Shown: positions 54,840 to 64,000 of the stretch, piece after piece
Layout of the letters: every line of letters starts with the position of its first letter
Numbering within the stretch: the stretch's first letter is position 1
Assembly (NCBI GenBank): GCA_037042915.1
Contig: JAXOIZ010000013.1
Location: 156,982 to 220,981, forward strand
Source: Auricularia sp. M13
Taxonomy: Eukaryota > Basidiomycota > Agaricomycetes > Auriculariales > Auriculariaceae
Reading direction: 5' to 3'
DNA length: 64,000 nt
Position numbers and translations under genes: made by a program
Notes under the pieces: generated by a model
Seen by the model: only the letters and a program-made list of their open reading frames with translations
The model's database searches: none
What the model was told of the DNA's origin: nothing

Positions 54840-56266
54840 GGGTATAAGAGCGCGGGCGGGGCGGTGGCGCATTCGCAGTCCGTGGTCGCTGTGGTGGTTG
54901 TGGTTGTCGGTCCGCCTCGACGTCAACATCGCGCGGCACGTTGTCCCGGCAAGCGACAAGAACGCCCCAGACGCGCACCGCCACTTGCCCTGATTGATCC
55001 CGTGCGCCTATGCTTCCATCCATTTCTATCGCATTCCATGTGCGCTTCGTGGCCTCGGTGCTCGTCAACGTTGGAATTTGCTTAAGCAGTGAAAAATCTC
55101 ACCTATCGAAGGATGATATCCGAAAAGAGTCGATGACCACAGTGACCACACGCGACGGTCCGACAGATTGGCAGCAGTCCTATACATTATGTCTGCCTAC
55201 TTGGTCAAATAATGTTAAATCCTTCACTTTATGGACTCTTTTTTCTGAGATAGACGACGCGCTGTCAACCTCTGACAGGCAGCCGAAATATAGGTGGATC
55301 TCGCCTTATAGCCGTTCTCCGGATATTCTTGCCCTTCGCTCAGGATAAATTAATGAGCACATACTACACGGTATTTTTCGTCCATATACACTGTATTCTC
55401 GCTCCATTTCTCTCGTTTTCAAAATCGGCGAGCGGGACAACAACGCGAAAACAAACTCCGAAAACAAACTCCGACCCGTTCACTCCGCTCACTCTGCACG
55501 CGTCCGAAAGTGAGCAATTCAGCGCACGCAAAATGTTCTGGATTCTGGGCGACCTTATGCAATACTCGAGCAAGTAGCGAGTCAGCTAAAGCGTTGAATC
55601 AGACATCACGACGCGCAGGAGTCACGGCCGTATCTGCTACTCGAGGCTCGCGCCTGGCCCGACTGGCGCGTGCGGCTGCATATGGCGCTACGACGAACTC
55701 ATTCTGCCTCAACCTGAGCAGGCTACATGTTCCCTGGTTGGGCCCGCCCGCCTCGGACCGCCGCCCGCGCTTCATTTCTATTCGGCGTCCATGTCATAAC
55801 CTGCCAGCGGGCCGCCAACCCTGGCTCTTTCTGTGTTGGCTCGATGCTTTTGGGACCTATAACCTGCCCTAGCATTGACTGCGAACAATCTTGACTTCTT
55901 TCCTCGGGATATACGGCGACTCGGACTCTGTGTGACACGTCTTCCGAGTCAATCATGATGGTCTCCTCCTCCAGCGCTGTGCAGCCATTCAGTATCAAAC
56001 CGGTACCCTCGACATGCTGCAGAGAGACGCACAGCAGGCGCCAGACACGGCCAATTGCAACACGGTCCGCGACGTCGGACAAACGGCAGCGCACCCGGGC
56101 GCTCGGGCGACTGGACCGCCGAGTGCACAGCGGCATTTGGACATCCAACGCGCCTGTCCTCGTAGACGCCACATAAAACGGCCAGCTCGAGCTGCCAGCA
56201 TCCCGAATGATCCCGCCACTCGCGTTTCTCCCGGCTAGTTGACCAGCGCAGGTCGACTTTCTGTCT
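54840..56266. other. Intergenic, no gene seen
   Basis: Apart from a possible 5' exon of the acidic gene (to about 55070), nothing coding is evident. AACAAACTCCGA is duplicated at about 55452-55480. Confidence 0.4.
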
Positions 56267-57898
56267 ATGGAAGGCCCTAAGCTTATCGCTGTGCTGGAAG
56301 CCGTGCACCTGTTCAAGGTATCGTGCTGTCCAGATCCGAGGCCATGTCTTTATTCAACAACGCTCCATTCGTATTACATAGATCATATTCAGTGCGTCAT
56401 GGTCATATCCAATCTTCCATCCGAATCACTGATTCAGCGTCCCCCCATTGGCAGCCTGCAACGCTGCGCTTTTCGTACGTTACAAGCTAGTCATGCCACA
56501 ATTCCACCTTGTTCTAATCGATCCCGAAAGGCCTATGAATTCTTCATCACCATCGGCGAAGAAATCGAGCTCGTGTGGTCATCTTCACCGGGGCCCGCGG
56601 TCCTGCTATACTACGCGTCGCGCTACAGCGCCATGGTCGAGATCTGCATGTACTTGGTTTGTGAGTGAAGTGCTCGTCGAATACTGAATACCGACTACGT
56701 ACTCACAATTCCTCCCACCGGCAGTTTACTTCGGAAACCTCGAGATCGAAGTGTGCAAAATCACTTCATCGTTTGCCGCTCGTAAGACTCCACATCTCCT
56801 GGTTCTAGTAACCGCACTCATATGATATGTAGTCCTCGGCCTGCTGGGTATGCTCTTCGGACAAAGTAAGCTCGGCGGAGCGATTTTTTTCCTTTGGCTG
56901 ACTTCCTGCCCGCCGCAGGCATCATCGTCCTGCGCACGTGGGCAATATGGAACGGCTCGCGCTGCACGACGATCGCCTTCGCGTTGATGGCCGTGCTATC
57001 TGCAGGCGTATACACCTATCTCATCTACGAATGGATCGCCACCGGCAGCTGTGCGCGGTGCCCTTCCTTTCGCGCGCTCACGAACCAGGCTCATTTTACA
57101 AATTGAAACTAGTCATTGCCAGCAGCGCGCTCTCGCCAAATCTACGGGGATGCATCCATGTGTCGTCGTATGGCCAGTTCTACCTGGAATGGGTGCTGTT
57201 CTGCTGCGTCGACTTCGGTGAGCCCATTTTTTCACGTTTACGGCTACTGAACTCGTTACGCAGCCTTTATATGTCTGACGGTGCTCAGGTTCAAACAGGA
57301 ATGCGCGACCCGCCCGCAAGAGACCGTTCTCTCCTGCGTCTCATTGCTCTGGCATGGGTCGTCGGAACTGGCCATCTCACTCTATCGTGATGGTGCGCCC
57401 CTTGCTTTGGTGCACAGTGCTCGTGGCCCTAAGCTCTCGCAACTGGCATCTCAGCTTTCGCCTACTTCACAGTCATGTTCTGTATGTTACTTTCCACCTA
57501 TTCCGCTGATTCGGGAGTTAACTAAATTCTCGTAGTATTCGCGCTGTCAAATGTGGTAGCCACCTTCAGAGTCCCGGTATGCATATTACCCCCAGTCCAA
57601 CTACATAACCACTGGCAGGCACACTCACCCAGGTTTCAAGGCTCCATACGGCGTCCTACTCTTCGCGTAAGTGGAATTTCCCCTGCAGCCCGTGGCAGAC
57701 TGAGATCGCCGCTACAGCACCGAGCGAATACTCTACACATGCTTCGCGTGTCGCGTCGTGCTGAACTTGCGCGCGGCGGCCCCGAGTCAGCGTCGAATAA
57801 CGCTTGCCACGATCGACCTTCAAGCTCTTGATCACGGACTTTTATTGGAGACCTGTAGTTCTGATAATGTAGAGCCACAGAGTGTTGGCATGCCATAG
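56267..57898 (+). CDS. DUF6533-type multi-span membrane protein (2)
   Basis: ATG 56267 (MEGPKLIAVLEAVHLFK) opens the first exon. The DUF6533 core AYEFFITIGEEIELVW/AVLLYYASRYSAMVEICM is at 56530-56660, preceded by AACNAALF. Then come VYFGNLEIEVCKITSSF, LGLLGMLFGQ, IIVLRTWAIWNGSRC plus a membrane span ending YLIYEWIATGSCA, SPNLRGCIHVSSYGQFYLEW, ICLTVLRFKQECATRP, and a last exon with ERILYTCFACRVVLNLRAAA to a TAG at 57896-57898. Exon order and sequence match the gene at 50593, so the two arose by duplication with the acidic gene now lying between them on the opposite strand. Function is unknown; I expect about seven spans. Confidence 0.68.
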
Positions 57899-58782
57899 AT
57901 ACCGTAACGCATTCATTTCGTGCGTGGACTGTAGTTTGTTTTTCCATGTCGTTGTCCCGGTCTCCGCCTCACTTACGAGTTGCTGCTGCTATGGGACCCG
58001 TAAGTCTGGCACGTATCGCTGTTCAAGTGCAAAGAGTGGTAAACCGTCGTTTCACCAATGGGGCCCGATCTGTGAATTAGATGTCGCAAACGGTACTTCC
58101 AGGGAGTGTGTATTATGTCCAAGCGAGAAATCTCACTTCACGATGTCCATAGAGAATGATACAGTACAAATAAACAAGGACAAACGAACCTACGGTCGAT
58201 ACGGTACAGTATTACTATCCGACGGAAGCGACCTGCTTAATCCAACGGTTCGTAAATCTACCGCATATGAAAGCACAGAATTTCACATGCAGATGTATCA
58301 TTGCATGTATCCTCCGCTTCGGCCAAGTTGCAGCGCATTCACACTCGTCGCAATTCGTCCACAGTCTGAGTTTCTTCAACACCGATTGAAGTGGCTATCC
58401 AGTCAGCACCAGTTCACATTACCCAGATTGAACGAGCATCAGAAATGTCAGATCCAAAAAAAAGAGCCATCTTTTCGACGAAAGGGGGGAGGTAGGCGCG
58501 GCGGCGGCGGATGTAAGCTACTATTGGTGAGATGGAGTGAGAGAAGAGATCAGAGTCAGAAACAACTAGAGGAGAGTAAGAGAAAGAGAAAAAGGAGCTA
58601 ACTAACTAACTACGCGAGATCGTGGGTTTCATATTCAAATCGGTCAATCAGCGAGCAAGCGGCGGAGGGAAAACAGCGAGGGAACCGGGTAGAGTTTTTT
58701 TGTTCGTCAACGAGTCGGAGACGTCTATGTCAAAGCGGGGAGGGCGCAAGAATGAGCGAGGGCGAGGGGCCGAGCGGGGGGT

Positions 58783-61700
58783 CTACTGCTGCTTGCACTC
58801 CTGCGGGTCGACCTGCTCGCGGTTCTGGCGCCGCCGCAGCGGCACGTCGTTCTCCACGTCGTCGTCGTCCTACTTGCGCATGTCAGCGTCAGCGCGCGCC
58901 GTTCGCTCGCACGGGGAACGGGGGTACGGTCAAGAACTAATGAAGGCAGTGGGCGGGATGGATGGCAGGAACGACGATAACGCGCGCGAAGGGTGCTGGC
59001 AGCGCAGCGCCCGAGCGTATGGAGCTAGTGAACAGTGTAAAATGCCGCGATGGACATTAACACAGGCTTCGGGTATATGCGTCCAAATGAGTGAGGAGCA
59101 AGCGAAGCGCAGCGCGAGGCAACAAGGCCAAGCCACAGCATCATCACACGCTCCACGCCCACAGCAGCGTGACGTTCGACTCCGCGCTCTCCGACTTGGG
59201 CACCGAGCGCGCGCGAATATACGACGGGGAAAAAGGAAGCGGAGGGAGGCTAGGACGGAGAAACGAAGAACTGGGAGGCCAGGACGGACAAACGAAGAAC
59301 CGGGGGGAGAAAGGGAGAAAAGCAGCTGCAGCTCACCTCGCTATCATCCTCGTCCTCGTCCTCATCGACGTCCTCAAAGTCCTCGTCGTCGTCGTCGTCC
59401 TCCTCCAGCTCCTCGTAGTCGAGCGCCTTGCCCGTGAAGAAGTCGATCGCGCGCGGGATGACCTGCGATAATATGTCGAGTCAGCGGCGCTGTAAGATAA
59501 AGAAGAAATCGGACGAGCGAAGAAGTGAGGCGGCGAACGTCGAAGAGACGCAGCAGCAAGGCGGCAGACCGCGCTCGCAAGTGCAGCCACAGCCGAGCGC
59601 GGTATGCCCGGCAAACTGTACCCAGCGTCCGATACGCGACAAGCTGCTCGTGCGCCGTCACCGGAACCCGCGTTCGCATGGTACAACGGCGGGAGTCATC
59701 GAGGCCCAAGACGCCCGCGCAAGCCCACACCAAACGAGCGCTGTTCGTTCACAGGCGTACAGTGCCGAGCCGAGCTGGGTTCGACGTAGATAACGCCGGA
59801 CATGCCCAGCTCAGCTCAGCAACCGCAGCGCACATCAACTGGAGTGCGGCGTCTCGAGGTGGAGCATTAAGCCGAGCAGTCAAACGCGCTCGGCGAGCTC
59901 TGCGCCGCCGCAAAAAGTCCGAGCTCTTGCTCCTCTGCGCCTGGCGATCCCGCATCGGCAAGGCGCGTGCTAGGACGAAGAAGCAGCCTGGCATCGCTGC
60001 GCACACTAATGCCGGGCGGTCCAGTGTAGCGGGCGCTGGACGGCGGCTGGACGACGCCGGGGTCCCGAGCAGTAACGAGGAAGCCTCGGACAACGTGCGG
60101 AGCGCCGACACCGCGGTCTGCCCGGTGTCATACAAGCAGCGCGCGCACACCGGCCTCACGAGCATACGTTCAAGCAAGGCAAGACGAGCCCGCAGCGCAC
60201 GGTTCAAGCCGCCGAACCAGCATCGCGCAGCACCCCCGCAAAACAAGAAATCCACCCCCGCAAAACAAGAAATCCAATCCCAAAGAAAACCAACACCAGA
60301 AAGACCAACAGCACTCACCCGCTCCTTCAAATCCTCCCCGATCTGATAATCCATCTCGAGCCTTTGCTCGAGCTCGTCCAGCTCGTCCTCGTCCACGTCG
60401 CCCGCCGCGACCGCCGCCTCGTCCGGCGGCGTCGGCGGCGAAAAGAAGTTGAAGAACGACTCGGCCGGGTGCGCCTTGCGCACTAGCCGCGTGCGGTTCG
60501 TGTCTGCTCGGCGAAGGGTTAGTGAGGAAAGCGCGCGTAGCGAGGAAAGCGATAATAAAAGATTGGAGAGGCCGCGCTAGCGACGGAGCGTAGAAAGCGG
60601 GACGATGGAGGAAAGAAGATGGGGGGTAGGAATGTCCCATGAGGCCCCAGTGTAAACAGGGCGGAGGCCCAGGGGTGCGGCGGGAATGGTGTAAATGGAT
60701 ACATGCTGTCAGTCGTTCGCTCGCACACTGCTCTCCGTGACGCCGCTATCGTTCAACGATCCAGCGTCCACGTCCGCCAGCATGACGCGGATGGGCAAAG
60801 CAGGAGATGCGGAGGACGGAAAACACGATAAAATCATCCGCACCGAGGAGACGACTCGGCCGGGGAGGATGGACGGGCAACGGGGCGGGTGTATAGCAGA
60901 CGAGGACAGCAAAAAGAAATGCCCGGGAACGATCAGGAACGCAGACGGGCAAGCCAACATGAAGCGCAGTCGGGACGTGGAGGCAGGCAGATAAACGAGT
61001 GCGTGGGCGGGAGAGCGGGGCACGAGCGGGGATGGAGGAGGAACGGGGAGAACAAGACTGCGCAGCGAGCGGGAGATGGAACGGAAAAAAAGGAAGGGCA
61101 AGGAGGAACGCCGGCAGTGATGCTTGAGCTGGAGCGCGAGTTCCTGCGCACGTATGTATGCAGCAGGACCTGCACTTGGCGCTGCTCGCACGGCAGGATG
61201 GTGGAACAAACGCGATGAAGGCGAGGAGATGAATATGATAATAAAAAACGCGCGCCACGGTGGCCAAGTCCGTGGGCGAATGGGACGTAGATGATGGAAT
61301 GAAGGATGGGGGTACAGCAGAAGAAAAAGCAGAATAATACGCACTCTTGTTCCGTTGCTTCTTGATCTCGTAGCTCTTGGTGAGGTCCTTGTCGTCCTTC
61401 CACTTGATCTCGCATCCCTCTGCGCGATCATAGACATAGTCGCCGGCATAATCGAGCTCGTCCTGGTAGTAATACGTCTTGGTCAAGAGCTCGTTGTCGA
61501 AAAAGTCGTTCTTGGAGAAGGCGAACTCGAGGCGGTATCCCTTCTGGCCCTCGGCGGTGAGCAGGACGCAGCGGACGTCGGTGAGGTGCGAGAGGCAGGG
61601 GGCGTCGCGCTCTGTGATGAGGTCGGAGATGCCGACGTGGTTGCGCAGGGCGGTGAGCCAGAAGTCCGGGATGCCCTCGGGCGCGGGCGCGACGTCGGCG

Positions 61701-62263
61701 GGCAGCGGCGCGTAGTCGTCGTCGCCCTCGTTGTCCTTGGCGCTCACCGCTGCGCCGGCGGCGAGCTCCTCGGGCGTCGGGGCGGCCTTGCCGTTGATGA
61801 TGGCCGCGCGGCGGTCGAACACGGGCTGGTACTTGGCCGCGTACTGTCGGCAGAAAAAAATGTCAGCCACATTTAAAATTTTAAAAAATAAGAAAAAGTG
61901 GACCTTGGTCTCGAGCTCAAGCAGCTCCTTCTTGTACTCCTTATAGAGCTCCAAGTACTGGACATCGACGCCCTTGAGCGCCTCGACGTTCTTCTTGACG
62001 GGGACGGGCAGGGCCTCGATGTATCCGCTGCTGCGGCCGATCAGGCCGGCGATCTTGTCCTGGACGAGGCCCGAGAGCAGCGCGCGGGCGCCGGCGGGGA
62101 GCGCGTCGAGGCGGTCGGTCGAGATCTCCTCCGCGTCCTCCTCCGTCACGTCCGGCACCGTCGGCCGCGAGAGCCCCGCGGACAGCACGCCCGTCGTCAG
62201 CGGCGTGTTCACCGGCGTCGGCGCCGTCTTGGACGTCTGCGAGATGGGCACGTTCGACGACAT
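58783..62263 (-). CDS. NAP1: Nucleosome assembly protein 1
   Basis: Five exons: 61904-62263 (MSSNVPISQTSKTAPTP ... ELLELETK), 61344-61843 (YAAKYQPVFDRRAAIING ... IKKQRNK), 60319-60503 (TNRTRLVRKAHPAESFFNFF ...), 59337-59462 (VIPRAIDFFTGKALDYEELE plus the acidic tract) and 58783-58869 (ending REQVDPQECKQQ). The long dimerisation helix, the NAP earmuff domain (GIPDFWLTALRNHVGISDLI), FFNFFSPP and the C-terminal ECKQQ are all typical. About 419 residues, normal length. It is a histone H2A-H2B chaperone shuttling between cytoplasm and nucleus. The first intron (60 nt) has an unusual donor GTCCAC but a good CTGAC branch and CAG. Introns 2-4 are about 840, 856 and 467 nt, pyrimidine-rich on the coding strand. 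Confidence 0.9.
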
Positions 62264-62399
62264 TAGAGAGCTTTTTGGGTGTGGGCAACTTGCAAGGGCA
62301 ATGGGCAATGAGAGGGTCCGTTCCGGCTTTTTTCGCGCTCCGCTTGCTCAGCCTGCCAGTGCCCGCCGCCCGCGCTCCGCACACGGGCTTGCGTGCTGA

Positions 62400-62840
62400 T
62401 TAGGTACTCCCTCTGCCGCGCGCCAATGTGACTCACAGGACACGCGCTGCTGCCTGCGTCGCCTGGTGTGATGAGCTTGCGTCCCCACGCTGGGCTAGCA
62501 GTACGGCGTCTCCGGGCCGGCGTTTACGTCCCGATCCTCGCCCGTCCCCCGTCCTCTCCGCTCATCGATCGTCACAGCCGTTGCAGTGCCTCTTCCCCGG
62601 ATTTCTCTACCCTCATCGACATGTGACCTGAACATTTATCTGATCGCGCACTGCGTGTTTGATGTTCCTCCATTGCACGGAGGATGCAGGGCGTCGCACA
62701 CAGTCAGCCTCCTTCCCACACTTACGACCGTCCTACACACGGTAGCTGCGTCTCCCAAATCCCCTCCATCCGACTTCACTCCGAGTCCGAGTCCGAGTCG
62801 ACGTCTAGCACATTTATTCCTCATAGTCAGACGCCCAGCC
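62400..62840. other. Divergent upstream region of NAP1, no gene seen
   Basis: Only short frames are present. GAGTCCGAGTCCGAGTC forms a small repeat at about 62781. The NAP1 promoter should lie at its left edge. Confidence 0.35.
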
Positions 62841-62844
62841 GGGG

Positions 62845-64000
62845 GTGCGAGACGGACGCAGCGTGTCCCAGCCGCTCAGTTTGCGCACGGCCGCCGGGAC
62901 ATAGGTGCGTCTCTCTCGCAGCCCTCCCACCTCGGTATCCACCGTCCTGGCTGGAAGTGGGATACGACTAAGCTGCGTCTCTCCCGCTTGGCCGTCATCC
63001 CGCCCCCTTCCTTACATCCGAGTCGCAATCATACCAGCCTCGTCCTAGCCCTCACACCCACCTTGATCATTTCTGTGACTGCGGCTAATCGGGGTGCGAG
63101 ACGGACGCAGCGTGTCCCAGCCGCCCAGTGTGCGCGGGGCAGCTGGGACTGTGGTGCGTCTCTCCGCCCTCCTGCGCGCAGACCGGCGCTGGAAGTGCGA
63201 TCTCATTTAGATGCGTCTCTCTCGCTCGCTCTGCCGTCATCCCGCCCCCTTCCTTACATTCAAGTCGCCATCCCACCGGCTAATGGGAGTGCGAGAAGGA
63301 CGCAGCGTGTCCCAGCAGCCCAGTGTGCGCGGGGCAGCTGGGACTGTGGTGCGTCTCTCCCGCCCTCCCACGTCGGTATCCACCGCCCTGGCTGGAAGCG
63401 GCTTATAAATTAGCTGCGTCTCTCCCGCTCTACCCTCCTTCCATCCGAGTCGCAATCCCACCGAGCTGACTTGATCTCCTCCTCCCATCCTTGAAGTAGT
63501 GGACGCCGCCCACCCACCTTAATCATTTTCATTCCTATTCCTGTGACTGCGGCTATCGGGGTCGCGGGACGGACACAGCGTGTGTCCCAGCCGTCCAGAT
63601 TGCGCATGGTGGTTGTGACAGCAGCGGTGCGTCTCGAGTCTCCCGCCCTCCCAGCTGTGTCGCTCCCGGTCGGCCATCCTTCCGCTCACTCACGACTGAC
63701 TGGCTGGTACTTCGACATCTCCTTTTCAATACCGTCACGGTCTGGCTCAGCTCGACATGTCCCCGATCCAGTCGCATCTTGCACCCGCCAGACCCACAAT
63801 GTGTCCTGAGACTGCGGCTGGGGGGGTGCGACAAGGACGCAGCGCGTCCCAGCGCACGACGGCCGTGACATAATTGCGTCTCTCCCGCAGCCCTCCCTCG
63901 TCGGTATCCATCCTCCCGCGCGCAGACCGGCGCTGGAAGTGCGATCTCATTTAGACGTTGTCTCTCTCGCTCTGCCGTCATTCCACCCCGAGTCGCAACG
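62845..64000. repeat. Tandem repeat array reaching the window edge
   Basis: Units of about 195-280 bp start with GGTGCGAGACGGACGCAGCG/TGTCCCAGCCG(C)CCAG at about 62847, 63092, 63288, 63560 and 63822. Each is followed by GCGG(C/T)... GGGAC(T/A)... GGTGCGTCTCTCCCGCCCTCC and CGCTGGAAG(T/C)G. Spacing varies because internal blocks are gained or lost. The array continues beyond base 64000. Short frames occur on both strands but share no conserved frame, so it is non-coding repeat DNA. Confidence 0.8.

Noticed and set aside
57882-58601. 239-codon plus-strand frame after the second DUF6533-type gene
   Set aside because: It starts inside the last exon of that gene in another frame, has no recognisable motif and ends in low-complexity Lys/Arg; kept as unproven, not annotated.
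59525-60346. 273-codon plus-strand frame
   Set aside because: It is antisense to NAP1 intron 3 and exon 3, Arg/Ala/Ser-rich, with no domain; the NAP1 exons on the other strand explain the coding signal.
1-64000. CRISPR array, tRNA, rRNA or telomeric repeat
   Set aside because: The direct repeats lack regular unique spacers, no cloverleaf or B-box was convincing by eye, and CCCTAA-like motifs (for example near 11285) are isolated. A tRNAscan run would be needed to exclude tRNAs.

Overview
The window is nuclear DNA of a filamentous basidiomycete, most likely an agaricomycete. Genes carry many short GT-AG introns with CTRAY-like branch points. The recognisable families (F-box arrays, DUF6533-type membrane proteins, chromodomain Ty3/Gypsy elements, Copia-type gag, NAP1, cyclophilins) fit that group. 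There is no prokaryotic organisation, and I found no CRISPR array, rRNA or tRNA by eye. The species cannot be named.

Layout. 1-5.3 kb: a fragment resembling a SnoaL-like C-terminus, an F-box gene broken in a C run, and a complete 1.43 kb non-autonomous LTR element that encodes only a Copia-type Gag, with a TTGTC target duplication. 5.3-9.2 kb (minus): a five-exon cyclophilin with a probable mitochondrial presequence and unusually long introns. 9.2-13 kb: no convincing gene, several minisatellites. 13.0-22.8 kb (minus): a complete 9.7 kb Ty3/Gypsy chromovirus-like element (about 385 bp LTRs, ACGAG target duplication) with gag-protease, RT, RNase H, integrase and chromodomain, plus an extra intron-containing ORF between integrase and 3' LTR. 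24-26.3 kb (minus): a decayed class I cyclic-nucleotide phosphodiesterase and unassigned sequence.

26.6-40.3 kb (plus): an F-box array. A segment of about 5.5 kb (F-box A, F-box B, an antisense GST, and the 5' end of F-box C) is tandemly duplicated. The breakpoint cuts F-box C, leaving a truncated chimera between the copies and the intact C after the second. The copies differ mostly by small indels, and each breaks a reading frame that the other keeps open, so consensus error must be separated from true decay.

40.6-64 kb: a DUF6533-type relic, an unrecognised five-exon gene with a Lys/Pro-rich tail (minus), a field of degenerate repeats (43.7-45.4 kb), a second cyclophilin (plus), two related DUF6533-type membrane protein genes (50.6-52.2 and 56.3-57.9 kb), an acidic Trp-rich multi-exon gene (minus, 52.5-54.8 kb), a complete NAP1 nucleosome-assembly gene (minus, 58.8-62.3 kb), and a tandem repeat array that runs off the right edge.

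The housekeeping genes (two cyclophilins, NAP1) are probably functional. The F-box/GST cluster and the retroelements form the fast-evolving accessory part. Exon coordinates were derived by eye from splice signals and phase and may be off by a base or two.
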